Source: Marasmius tenuissimus
Lineage: Eukaryota > Basidiomycota > Agaricomycetes > Agaricales > Marasmiaceae
Assembly: GCA_029532415.1 (NCBI GenBank)
Contig: JAQOTA010000047.1
Location: 2,046,001-2,110,000, forward strand
Length of the DNA: 64,000 bases
Reading direction: 5' to 3'
Notes under the pieces: generated by a model
What the model was told of the DNA's origin: nothing
Database searches by the model: none
Seen by the model: the letters and a program-made list of their open reading frames with translations, nothing else
Shown here: positions 44,225-54,597 of the stretch, one piece after another
Numbering within the stretch: the stretch's first letter is position 1
Layout of the letters: the number at the start of each line of letters is the position of its first letter
Program-made: the position numbers and the translations under genes

Positions 44225-45440
44225 ACGCGCACGAGAGCGTCCAAGTAACCCGGAATTTCAACTTATACGTCTGAAGGGTAGGTAATAATCTCTCAAACCA
44301 CCATTCAGAATAAACAAACGGCTGATTCACGGCCGCCTTCGTCGTAGTATCTTCCGGCCGAACCAACACCATGTCCTCCAAGGCCTCAAATTCCGAAAAG
44401 GACAGTGGAACAACGGTAATATCACCATTAGGCTCCTCCCAGACTCGACGAGCTCTGCCCCAAAAGCAATATTTGATTCGCCTCCGTCTCGTAGAAGATG
44501 GGATATTCCATATGTAGACGCGTGAGGGGCTGGTTTTTCATGACGGCCTCGTGGACTTCAATAGTTTCCTCCCGAAGAGACTCGCGGTATTCATTGTCCA
44601 TACGATCTGCGGTGTTGGTGTTCTGCGTGAACATGCCGCCTTATTAAGTTTCAGTAGTCCTCAAACGATAGATTCGTTAGACTGGGTAGCTTGAGGGTCT
44701 TTGCGAGGCTCGTTAATTCCCAACATACGACGAAACGGACTGATAACAAACTGATAATGAAATTAATTTTGGGAGACAGACTGTGTCGGAATATGGATCC
44801 AGGGGAATCGCTCCAACGCCCACTTCGAATGTTGTGAGCATTGGTTATAGCGAGTTTCTCCGGTGTTGGTCGGTTACCTCGAGGGACATTGTGTAGATAG
44901 AGTGAGGTGAGCGTGGTGGGCATGAATAATAGGGAGCTTGCGGCGCTCTGGCGGGCCGGAAAATCTGGTGCGTACACAACATGCGCATCAAGGTATCACA
45001 TCAATGATCCTCTCTTCGATACACGGGTTTCCGGAGCCTTCATGGTAGAATACTTGTGCCAGGAGAACCCATATATAAGTTTTTGTGACCCTCTGGACTG
45101 CTCTGTATAATGGTGGATTCTCGACAATGGCGGTTGGATAAATGCCGGAAATCACTCGATGATGTCAAAGGGTCACCGGTGACGGCTGTTGCGATCCCTG
45201 TAAACTGAGTTCCAATTTGGGGTGTACACATCAAATTTTCGGGGCGGTTGGAACGCTGGAGCGCCGCAAACTGCCCAATGACCATCGGTTGGGGAGGTAG
45301 TCGAGATAGACGTGCTTCAGCGATGGGAGTAGTGGGGTACCGTTGAGTTCCAAATCGTCCACATCGAGATCTTTGGGAGCGAGAACGATGATACTCGTAT
45401 TGTGACAACATGGCACTGACACGCGGACCTGTTGCTCCGG
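44225..45440 (-). pseudogene. Truncated, transposon-split copy of the LRR-like gene
   Basis: Aligns with the C-terminal part of the intact gene at 51632-53137 (shared protein runs FVVCWELTSLAKTL, LPSLTNLSFEDY, YLHNVPRGNRPTPE). It has frameshifts and small insertions or deletions, lacks the N-terminal half, and is interrupted by a MITE at 44931-45276. The truncated edge near 45440 joins directly to the GNAT3 upstream sequence and so marks the junction between duplicated units. Confidence 0.85.
44931..45276. mobile_element. 346-base MITE inside the LRR-like pseudogene
   Basis: Left end AGGGAGCTTGCGGCGCTC and the complement of the right end GGGCAGTTTGCGGCGCTC are alike; similarity continues inward with GAAAATCTGGTGCGTACAC against GAAAATTTGATGTGTACAC. 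It is flanked by AAT on both sides (44928-44930 and 45277-45279). The intact paralogue near 52337-52350 lacks it and reads straight across, proving an insertion. No coding capacity. The 3-base duplication fits PIF/Harbinger or CACTA-type elements. Confidence 0.82.
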
Positions 45441-45692
45441 GAGAGTTCTGAGTATGTGCTTTACTCCTCACATGGACACATGCGCAGCGTCCTTCTCTCC
45501 GGGATAAATGTACCCAGGGTACTTGTACTACTTGAGTACAACCTGAAGCAATACTAAGTCCCTCGTGGTAATTCCGGAGCCGACTTGTCGAGTCAAACGT
45601 ACTGAGATCATGCGCTGCCGGATGAAACCCCTATTAACCTGGGATGGGTGACACCCGTATTTATTCCTGCTGTTGAGTCCCCAAACATCGAG

Positions 45693-46474
45693 ATGTCAAA
45701 GCCTCTACTTCAAATCTCTCTCGCCACCCCAGCCGATCTCCCCTCCATTTTTACTTGTGGAAGCTTGGCCTTCAGTTCTTCCTTCTTGATCCACGTCGTC
45801 TACCCAGACCGTGCTAGACTCATAAAGGAAGGCATAGACCCTCGGTATTGGCCAGATTTCAATAATTGGCTCAAAGTCAGAAGCAACGACTACAAGAATG
45901 GGTCTATATTCATAGTAGCCAAGATCGGTGACGAGATTGTGGGATATACGAAGCTTGAAATGCCGACTGCGATGCTGGAGAAGGTCAAGAAGCAACATGC
46001 GTTTGTGGAGCGTTTCTCGGAGGATGAGTTTAAGAGAGTTCTTGAGGATGCGCGAAACAAGAATTTCAGCGACGAGCCAATAGGAGTGAACACTGAGGCG
46101 CTGAAGGTATTCGAAGTTGGCCAGGCAGAGGTTACGAAGAGGCATCCAGATATCAATGATTCCTATTACATGTCCGTTCGATTCTCTTTCAATTGGTATC
46201 TGTATTAACACTCTTCACTTACAGATCAACGATGGCCGTCCATCCTCATTTTCAGCGAATGGGAGTTGGCATGGCACTCATGTCTCGCGTTAACGAGATA
46301 GCGGACTCAAGTGGAACACCGATCTATATACGCGACGCAACAGACGAGGCTTTGCCTTTGTACCTCAAGAACGGGTTCAACCAGGTTGATACGATGAGAT
46401 TTGAGTACGAGGATGTGGTGGTAAACTATGCTGTACTATTAAGGCCGGGGAAGAAGATGGAGGGGCGTATATGA
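45693..46474 (+). CDS. GNAT3: GNAT-family N-acetyltransferase, 242 aa, two exons
   Basis: Exons 45693-46171 and 46225-46474, intron of 53 bases (GTCCGT...TTACAG), same phase and exon lengths as GNAT1/2. Motif A TMAVHPHFQRMGVGMALM, with His for Arg in the loop approach; motif B LYLKNGFNQVDTMRFEY. It opens the second duplicated unit, and its stop lies about 80 bases from the FB4 stop (tail to tail). Complete; substrate unknown. Confidence 0.87.
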
Positions 46475-46556
46475 GCTGGGCTAGCGGCTCGACATACAGA
46501 GAATCAATCAGCCAAGGTATTTAGCACGAAGATACATAACGATAGAAAAGACGTAG

Positions 46557-48221
46557 CTACGTATGGTTCGCTTCCGTTACATCTAGCCCACTGCTGATAA
46601 GAAGATCCAACCTGGCGCGCGCCGTTGGTTCGCTGATCTTCCTGTCGAGAACGACCGAGGTAAGATGAGGTTTCTGTGGTGCGTCGAGGGGCCCCCGCCG
46701 CCTAGCTTCCAAAATGCTAACTATTGTCTCATCGGAATATTCGGATTTGCAATCCGAGGCGGCAAGCAGAACTAATCTTCGAAGTTTGGGGAGGATCAAA
46801 AACGATTCGGACTCTGCAAAAGTGAGTTGGAGAAAGGAAAGATACTTGTTGTTTATCCCGTCAACTACGCCAAAGCCCAGGGTCTGCAGCGACGTTAGCT
46901 TGGTGATGACATCGAAAAAGTCCTCCGGTGGCATCTCGACGTGGCCTATGAACAGAGAAACGATCTTCTGGGGGTGCGGTAAGAGACGGAGGAGAGTTTC
47001 AGTGTCGCGCCCAGATGTAAAGAGGTTCAAATGGGTGAGCCCAGGTGCTTTAATCCATGCCAATATGCCTTTGTTGGAAATAGGCCTGGTCTGCGTGGTG
47101 CACGCTATCTCCAGTTGTTTTAGACACGTCAGGGTCAGTTTGTAGTTTCCAAAAAGTGGCGCAAGCCAACTGGACGTATCATCGGGCCTAGGGTAGGATG
47201 ATAGTGTTCGAGGGTGAAATGACAATCGACAGCTTCGTAGGTTCTGGAAAGAGGCAAGCAAATGATGAATTGACGAGAATGACGAGGTGGTTGGATTCTC
47301 GTCGTCACACCAGTGGAAAGTCGTGATCTGGAGGGAAGGGATTGTCAGGTTGAGCCCGGTAATGTCTCCTGAAAGGATGAGTGTGTTCAACTTCGACGCA
47401 AACTCAAAGCAATTGAGCGCTGTCGTAGCGGGCCTGAAAGCAAGAGGCTGTACGTGTGTGAGAAGTCTAATATCTAGGGTTTCGAGCATTTGAAAGCGGC
47501 CTCGGGAAAGAGAGGTGATTGGGCCGTCTTGGCCGTTGAGATCAATACGCAGGTGCTTCATGTGGTTCGTGTTATAGGAGAGAAGAACCACCATGGGATG
47601 GGCGGCGCTGAGAGTGAGTGTTCGAGGGGTAGACGTGATGACCGTAAGTGAATGAGCAGCAGAGCGTTGTAATTGTAATCCTAACCGATGAGCGTGAAGC
47701 TGCGAAGCTAGAGTATCGCTGTCACCTCGAAATGAAAAAGATACGAACGACCAGAGACCAGGGGTCTGGAGGGCGAGCTGCCGCCACGTCCTACACACCT
47801 GGCCCAGAATCCAAGGAACCTTGGAGCTATCCAACGAATGCGGCGGGTATACACGAGCGACGGCATTCTCTGGCACCATGAGAGGATCAAGTGAGAGGAA
47901 GAATATCCTCGTGAGCAGTTCCGCTGGAAGTTTATGGATCGGACGAAGGATCGCCCGGTATTTGGCCACCATCTCTACAACACGGACTTGCTCTGCCTCC
48001 AACGCCGCGATAGTTGCCTTCATGCGAGCGATCGTATCGTCGAAAAGTGATACCTGTGCTTGCGCCTCTCTCATTCCAGCCGCAAGCAGATCCACTTGGC
48101 CCAAGGGTGGATAGCCGTTATGATGGAGATAGTGCTGATACAGGGCATCGGGAGGTCCTTGAATCGTCGTGCGAGAGCTCTCAATATCGAAATTGCAATC
48201 GCTGCAATGTAGCTGCTCCAT
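46557..48221 (-). CDS. FB4: F-box-like protein, duplicate of FB3, 554 aa
   Basis: Starts MEQLHCSDCNFDIESS, followed by IQGPPDALYQHYLHHNGYPP, a coiled segment, the F-box-like helix LPAELLTRIFFLS and PWILGQVCRTWRQLAL, then a leucine-rich tail. It aligns with FB3 end to end with small insertions. The leader intron is at 48243-48301 (GTAAGC...TGCTAG). A 3-kb DNA element starts 149 bases upstream of the ATG, just beyond the leader exon, so its promoter has probably been replaced. Probable SCF adaptor; substrate unknown. Confidence 0.83.
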   Translation of the reverse strand: MEQLHCSDCNFDIESSRTTIQGPPDALYQHYLHHNGYPPLGQVDLLAAGMREAQAQVSLFDDTIARMKATIAALEAEQVRVVEMVAKYRAILRPIHKLPAELLTRIFFLSLDPLMVPENAVARVYPPHSLDSSKVPWILGQVCRTWRQLALQTPGLWSFVSFSFRGDSDTLASQLHAHRLGLQLQRSAAHSLTVITSTPRTLTLSAAHPMVVLLSYNTNHMKHLRIDLNGQDGPITSLSRGRFQMLETLDIRLLTHVQPLAFRPATTALNCFEFASKLNTLILSGDITGLNLTIPSLQITTFHWCDDENPTTSSFSSIHHLLASFQNLRSCRLSFHPRTLSSYPRPDDTSSWLAPLFGNYKLTLTCLKQLEIACTTQTRPISNKGILAWIKAPGLTHLNLFTSGRDTETLLRLLPHPQKIVSLFIGHVEMPPEDFFDVITKLTSLQTLGFGVVDGINNKYLSFLQLTFAESESFLILPKLRRLVLLAASDCKSEYSDETIVSILEARRRGPLDAPQKPHLTSVVLDRKISEPTARARLDLLISSGLDVTEANHT

Positions 48222-48362
48222 GGTCTTATTCTGTACTAGATGCTAGCAGAGAATGAATATCAGCCTGCAATAGAAGGATACATCGGACAGGGAGGGCTTA
48301 CAAAACGTAATGCGAATCGATGGTGGTTGTTTGAGACAAGTCGAGAGCGTGGGAAGAGCGAA

Positions 48363-48369
48363 ATGAGTC
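48363..48369. repeat. Target-site duplication ATGAGTC, left copy
   Basis: ATGAGTC recurs at 51399-51405. The uninterrupted paralogue near 37610-37620 reads AAATGAGTCTCGTGG once. Confidence 0.75.
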
Positions 48370-48604
48370 ACCTCAGGCATACACTTCTGACCCCTCTTAG
48401 GCCTATCTCTCCGGTGAGAAAGACAGGCCTATGAGGGGTCCCTACAGCGACTTATACCACGGCCGGGTATACCCAGCTGGTGTAGTCCGGGTATCCCCCA
48501 CCTTCCCCAAGCCTCACCATCGGGTATTCATGCGCTCGTGGCTGGGTATGCCCACGAGGCGGGTATTCCCCTCAATTTTTGTGACGTGACGGAGTGGCAG
48601 GGGT
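48370..48604 (+). repeat. Left terminal inverted repeat of the 3-kb element
   Basis: Pairs with 51165-51398. It contains five GGGTAT-type words and ends near GTGACGTGACGGAGTGGCAG. Confidence 0.85.
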
Positions 48605-49854
48605 CTTATATCTTCTCCCTTTTCTTTGCGGGCTGGGAGCTTCTTGAGCCATCGCCATTTGTTGTACCCATAGCTACAGCACCAAAGTTTGAGACTAGTT
48701 TGGGCCTCCTGCACATATGGATTGTTAGGACAATGCTATAAATGAGCCCAGAACAATGAGCCCAGAACAATGAAACTGTGAGCAATGAACAAACAAGAAA
48801 TCTGTTGTGTAACATTGTGGGTCCACTTTTGCCATGGATCTTTAGTTGTGGGAATGATTGACACATATGCTGACTTGTAAACTCGGGCAAAATAAACACA
48901 GACTGTGATATCCAAAACTGGCGGGTATACCCAACTTTTCTCTCTTGAAGTTGACGGGGTATACCCGTGTTGGTCTAATTTGACTGGGTATACCCGTGCT
49001 GTACCTGGCTGTTTGGGTATACCCGGTCATCTCAAGTCCATGGGGCATACCCGCCTTCCCATACGGTACGCCAAAATCCACCCAGTGGTCTCCTGTCTTA
49101 TTCCCTCATGGAAATAGTCGTTGATCAGTCACCAATGATTGTCGGACAGTTGATTTGTATTGGGACTCAGAGCCAATAAACACTGATTGGTGGAAAAATA
49201 TCACTTGTTGGCCAACCATGTGAGGGGTTATTCTGTACGACTCGGCTTGCTTCACGCGAAGGAAACTCCCGAGATACATGATGCTAGTGACTGAGAATTC
49301 CTTCCAGGCGTGCGATCTTCAAACTTCCACATGACCGAGCTGTTTGGAAGCATGAAATCGAAAATTTCCCAACTTTTACCACCTGATGGTTTGTGTGAGC
49401 TCAGGGCACCTATATAACTTGTCAGCAATCTTTAATAGTCCCTAGGGTCAATATATACTAAGTGCAATCAGTTTACATGAGATGTAGAACACAGTGAGCC
49501 CAACCCAGTTGTCATGGATTTGTTATGTTCTCCTTGAGATTTGCACGCGCGCCGCGGCTGTCTGGAATTTCCCGACTTTTATTGAAAACTTCGGGCACAC
49601 ATTTAGCAGCCACTTTGGAAGCTCTTTAGATTGATATGTAAGGTGCCACTGATTAGTTCTTACAGTTTTTTTGGTATCTGAGGCTATCAATGGTGTTAAT
49701 ATATCAAAAAGGTAAAAGTCGGGAAACCCAATCCGAGTCGCCACATGCTCAAAGTAAACTTGTACATAACGAGTACTATCTGAATCAAAATTATACCCTC
49801 ATTCCCTACTTCTTGGCCACCCATCATCTACTTGAATAGGTTACTGTGATATTA

Positions 49855-50285
49855 CAGTAATTCCTGTAAATAATGAGACTCACGAAAACAATTTCGAAGA
49901 AAAAAAGAGCCAGAAGTCATATCCCAAACGGGTAGTCAACAGGGGCTCACTGCTTCCTCCACACCGATCGGTGACGCCATTGCCAGTACATACAGCTCCA
50001 TCCCTGTCCTTCCTCCTCCTCCCTTCATCTGGATTCTCTCCTCCTTGTTTTGCTCGATATATGGCTATCGTGCCAACAATATGCCATTGTAATGAGTGTA
50101 CACGGTCTACAATGTACGTGAGGCTTTGGGGGCTCACGGTAGTGCTAGCAGCGACCCGAGATCCGGGAGGCCGCCTCCGACATCGGGACAGGGGTTGAGG
50201 TTGGTTCTCCTTTTTGGGACTTCGTCTTTCGCGGTTTTTTTTTGAAACTTTTTTTTGCGAGTCTCATTATATACAGGAATAACTG
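49855..50285. mobile_element. 431-base Tc1/mariner-like MITE nested in the 3-kb element
   Basis: Ends CAGTAATTCCTGTAAATAAT and the complement of the right end CAGTTATTCCTGTATATAAT match over about 35 bases (continuing TGAGACTC) and are flanked by TA on both sides (49853-49854, 50286-50287). TA duplication and a CAGT start are typical of Tc1/mariner. No coding capacity. Confidence 0.78.
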
Positions 50286-51164
50286 TAATTCCAGGAGGTG
50301 TATATGGTATGAATGACATGTTTTCCGTGTGAGATAAGTACCTCAAAGCGCCAAGGTAATAAAAGTCGGGAAACTTGAGATTAAACACCGTTGTTGCCGT
50401 ACAATATCGGACGTCAGGCTCCGATCGACCATTAACCAAAGCCTATATATGATTGGTTGTGGTTTAGAGATTGTGTTGTTTGGAGTTCGCAAGTTCTTTA
50501 TGTGGCTGAGGCTCTCTAGTCAGTAAAGGCCGGGAAACTTACAACCTTTAGTCCCTATTGCAATCGATATCTGACCAAGTTTTGTCAGCTCCAAGCCTGA
50601 AACAGCGTACGATGTGAGCTTCCTTCAGGCACAGATTGAGACATAAAAACATATGATCCTCATAGTTATTTCATTAATAGAAAACACTCTACTACACCGA
50701 GCTTGAAGTGATCTGGGTATACCCTGTTGACTGCGAGAAACGGCGGGGATACCCACCCAGTTGGAATTGAAACGGGTATGCCCGTTCAGTAATAATGAGA
50801 CTGGGTATACCCCCAGTCTGAAGCAGCCGGGTATACCCCTCGAGGGCCTATATAATCAATGACTGCTCAACAGTGTGGTTGTCAGGTGGGTGGTGCAGCA
50901 TGACATCACTGCGATAATGGCCCCACAGAATCACACAACAAGCACGAGCGGTCATTTTGTGCAACCTCATTCAATCTGATGCTTGCGCAAACTCTTCTTA
51001 GACCCTAGAATGACCCACATGAGTGCATAAGAAGGTGTATTGTAACCATATCTACAGATCACCGCAGTATACACCGGCGTAGACTTTGGAAGTAGCCACT
51101 GGTGCGACCAAGTGGCAGGCCGCCTGGCTGTAGTATGTACAGAAAAATGACAGAATAGTGGACT

Positions 51165-51398
51165 TCTGCCACCCCGTCACATCACAAAAATTGAGGGGAA
51201 TACCCGCCTCGTGGGCATACCCCGCCATGAGTGCGTGAATACCCAATGGCGAGGCTTGGGGGAGGTGGGGGATACCCGGACTACACCAGCTGGGTATACC
51301 CGGCCGGGGTATAAGTCGCTGTAGGGACCCCTCATAGGCCTGTCTTTCTCACCGGAGAGATAGGCCTAAGAGGGGTCAGAAGTGTATGCCTGAGGTGC
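51165..51398 (-). repeat. Right terminal inverted repeat of the 3-kb element
   Basis: Inverted copy of 48370-48604 with about a dozen substitutions. Confidence 0.85.
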
Positions 51399-51405
51399 AT
51401 GAGTC
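51399..51405. repeat. Target-site duplication ATGAGTC, right copy
   Basis: Followed by TCGTGGCTGCAAGCCCTG, which matches the flank of FB3 at about 37616-37635. Confidence 0.75.
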
Positions 51406-51631
51406 TCGTGGCTGCAAGCCCTGGTCAGAAGGTCACACAAAGCTTCGGGAATTTAGACGTCTCATGGATATGTTGGAGCTCGGGATAGCTTATAGACATG
51501 AACTTGGTAGACACTCTACTAAACACAAGGAATCTGAACGATAAAGTCAACTCAATGGCGAAGAGCCCATTGTTCATATCTACAGTAGTTATGGTACCAA
51601 TTCGCGCGCACGGGAGCGTGCAAGTAACCCG

Positions 51632-53137
51632 TCAACTCAACTTATACGTCTGAAGGGAGGGTAGCCATCTCTCAAACCACGGTTCGAAGGCACCAGTCTC
51701 GTCAGAATAGAGATATGGCTGATTCATGAGCGCCTTCGTCGTGGTATCGTCCGGCCGAACCAACACCATCTCCTCCAAGGCTTCAAATTCCGAGAAGAAC
51801 AGTGAAGCCACGGGAACACCACCATTCTCCTCCCAGACCACCGGACTTCGCGAGCTCTGCTCCAAAAGTGATATCCGATTCGCCTCCGTCTCGTAGAAGA
51901 TGGGATATTCCATACGTAGACGCGTGACAGAAAACAAGGGCCAGTTCTCTATGACGGCCTCGTAGGCGTAAACAGTTTCCTCTCGAAAGATCTCGCGGTA
52001 TTCACTGTCCATACGATCTGCAGTCTTGATGTTCTGCGTGAACATGTCGACCTTATTCCAGTAGTCCTCGAACGATAGATTCGTTAGACTGGGTAGTTCG
52101 AGGGTCCTTGCGAGGCTCGTCAATTCCCAACATACGACGAAACGGACTGATAGTGAAATCAACTTTGGGAGGCAGACTGTGTCGGAATATGGATCCAGGG
52201 GGATCGCTCCAACGCCCAATTCAAGTGTTGTGAGTGTGTATTGGCTGTTAAAAAGGATCTTGGCGAGTTCCTCTGGTGTTGGTCGGTTACCTCGAGGGAC
52301 ATTGTGGAGGTAGAGCGAGGTAAGCGAGGTGGGCATAAATAATGTCCATTGATTGGGGATATAGTCGAGATGGACGTGCTTCAGCGATGGGAGTAGTGGG
52401 TGACCATCATAGTCCGACCTGTCTACATCGGGGCCTTTGGGAGCGAGAATGATGGAGTTTGTGTCGTGTTGATCCGATGGAACATAGAGCATGCCCAGGT
52501 TATCCACCTCCTTCGAAGAATACGAGACGCAATATCTCGTTAGCATCGGCATTGGAGCTGAACGCTCTGCGAAAGTAGTAAGAATGGTCTCGAGGTGCGA
52601 CCATACCGAGCAGCGGATGACCAGTTCCGTGATACGTTCAACGCCTGCTTGACATATCATCGACATGAAACTGGTGATGTGTTTTCTAGTTACGAATCGC
52701 TCGAATGCATGTGTCTGCATGAAGAAAGTGCAATCCAGATCGATAGTGAGAGCATATGGTCTTCCTTTCGAAAGTCCTAACGCAGTACGGACGTTGGGCC
52801 AGATCGATGAAGGGTCTTCACAGCTATCAACCGGAATGAGAGGATCCATGGACAGGGGATCCACCACAATATGGGCTACATCTTCATTAGGAATGAGTGA
52901 CTGAGATGCGGAAGGATCGTTGAGATCAAAGGTCCAGGGGGTCCGAACGAGGAACGACCGCGTCTCAAACAGAAGCTCGCGTACCATTCGTAAACGCATT
53001 TCTTCTGGGGTGATTGCGATAGTATTTATGGTCGAAGTCTCAAGAATGGGGGTGATTGAAGAATCGTTGAGAGCAATGGGCGTCATTATGGGGGTATCTA
53101 TGTAAGGCAGCGCAGACTTTGAGATTGAATGGGACAT
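51632..53137 (-). CDS. LRR-like (F-box-associated type) protein, 501 aa, unknown function
   Basis: A single open exon with Leu-rich repeat-like spacing (LPSLKHVHLDYIPN, TSLTSLYLHNVP, LPSLTNLSFEDYW) resembling the C-terminal part of fungal F-box/LRR proteins. No F-box helix is visible at the N-terminus, which is Ser/Thr/Ile-rich (residues 1-45). The ATG at 53137 is preceded by a possible short leader intron (GTAAGT near 53163). A second ATG at residue 18 is possible. It closes the second duplicated unit; its partner at 44225-45440 is dead. Family name uncertain; no catalytic residues seen. Confidence 0.75.
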   Translation of the reverse strand: MSHSISKSALPYIDTPIMTPIALNDSSITPILETSTINTIAITPEEMRLRMVRELLFETRSFLVRTPWTFDLNDPSASQSLIPNEDVAHIVVDPLSMDPLIPVDSCEDPSSIWPNVRTALGLSKGRPYALTIDLDCTFFMQTHAFERFVTRKHITSFMSMICQAGVERITELVIRCSVWSHLETILTTFAERSAPMPMLTRYCVSYSSKEVDNLGMLYVPSDQHDTNSIILAPKGPDVDRSDYDGHPLLPSLKHVHLDYIPNQWTLFMPTSLTSLYLHNVPRGNRPTPEELAKILFNSQYTLTTLELGVGAIPLDPYSDTVCLPKLISLSVRFVVCWELTSLARTLELPSLTNLSFEDYWNKVDMFTQNIKTADRMDSEYREIFREETVYAYEAVIENWPLFSVTRLRMEYPIFYETEANRISLLEQSSRSPVVWEENGGVPVASLFFSEFEALEEMVLVRPDDTTTKALMNQPYLYSDETGAFEPWFERWLPSLQTYKLS

Positions 53138-54597
53138 ATAGAGGACTGTTGATGACTTACAGGTACAACAGAATAGTGTAGTTTGGGTAGCGGTAGCCCT
53201 GAGCTTTCTGCACCATGTCCTTGATATATGAAGGGATGGGCCACTGGTGGTTCACAAGACAATCGTCTTTTATTATTCAACAAGGACAACCAAGGTCCAA
53301 GGCAATGATGTGCTCTTCGGTGGTCATAGCACTGTCTGAGGTAGAAAGAGGGAGCTTTCAATGAGGTTGGGTACTGCTTGAAGGAGGCAGACTCACCTGA
53401 GCCCATGTTATGCGTGCGTCGTGTACGCTGGGGACTAACGGGTTCCTGAGTTGCCTAGACCTGCTGGTAGCTGGCAGCAAATGTTGAGCTGTGTTATCCA
53501 CGAACCGAGGCATAGATCGGAAGGGTAGCAGCATAGAAACTGGAAGTATTTGGTCTCATTCGAGAGGTTGGTTTTGGGTACACGGTGGTCAAGAGCAAGA
53601 GTCCAACGTCCCGATTACACAACAACAAAAATTCCCAGGACCCACAAGAACCCATATACCGGCCTGAGCGCGCGACAAGATACTAAAAGACACAGCATGG
53701 ATTGGCATAGGAGGCAAGAGGTAGTTTGATTGACAGATTACTCGTTCGAAGAAAGCAGCTATGGTAAGTGTAGTAACAAGAAGAGATGATAAGTACGTGA
53801 ATTGTACGGGATCAGTACAGTCGGTAATGCTCATTTGGGACGGTGAAATCTTGATTGGGGTTTTGAGAGACATCAACTGCCCCTTCCCCTTGTTTTTTCT
53901 ATCTAGGAATGTATGTATACATTAGGTCAAGATATCTATCGACTCATATTGACCACCGAGGGGGGTAGTGAGCAAAGGATCTTCTTATCAGCTCGAAAAT
54001 TCGTTATCAGCGCGGAACCAGCATTTGGGACGTGACATCATCACGCTGATAATCTATGTTTTGAATGCGTAGCAACACGGTAGCAACACCGGGTATTACC
54101 AAACTCCGTCACATTCGGTGACTTCCATCACCGCCTTTCGCGAGTTTCGCGCCCTCGTCTCGTCCGGCTTCAACATTACTTCTCACTATTCCCAGCTATG
54201 CCCCCGTTAGGTATCGGAAAATCTTCTTATTATCATGAAAAATAAGCCTACCAATACCGAGAGTCTCCCGATGACATCTCCTTTCATGATCACCATATCA
54301 ATATTTCACTTGTGCCCAAAATCACCATCCTTTATTCTATATCTCAACGAATGGGGCCCCCCACTTCTTTATGTTGGCTCAGTATATGCAGACATAAGTC
54401 AAGAATGATTCCAGAAAAAGTCCGACAAGAAAGAGTGGAGAATTGCACCGTCAAGCCAATTTGTCCCAAATGATGATCGTATCCCAAATGGGCATTACCG
54501 ACTGTAACGGGTAACAAAAATCGAATGAAATGGGGGATTTTCCGCCTCGAAGCATACAGTAGCTGAACGGCCGGTTGATGGATGGCACATCGTTCCA
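53138..54597. other. Intergenic interval between the LRR-like and coiled-coil genes
   Basis: Contains the promoter of the LRR-like gene and the 3' flank of the coiled-coil gene. The minus-strand frames at 53098-53406 and 53589-53876 lack domain signals. Nothing else recognised. Confidence 0.45.

Larger units (their letters stand above)
48370..51398. mobile_element. 3.0-kb non-autonomous DNA element with long inverted repeats and GGGTATACCC array
   Basis: The ends (48370-48604 and 51165-51398) are inverted copies of about 235 bases, around 94% alike by eye, starting ACCTCAGGCATACACTTCTG. Each end holds an imperfect palindrome from GACCCCTC to GAGGGGTC centred on CCGG. GGGTATACCC occurs about nine times exactly, plus about ten near copies, in the end repeats and the subterminal zones (48.47-49.05 and 50.70-51.30 kb). 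A 431-base Tc1-like MITE is nested inside. No transposase-like frame exists, so it must be mobilised by another element. Long TIRs and a 7-9 base target duplication recall Mutator-like elements, but the superfamily is unproven. Confidence 0.85.

Noticed and set aside
53589..53876. 95-codon minus-strand frame with hydrophobic stretches
   Set aside because: No paralogue, no domain, no splice context; it could be chance in the promoter region of the LRR-like gene.
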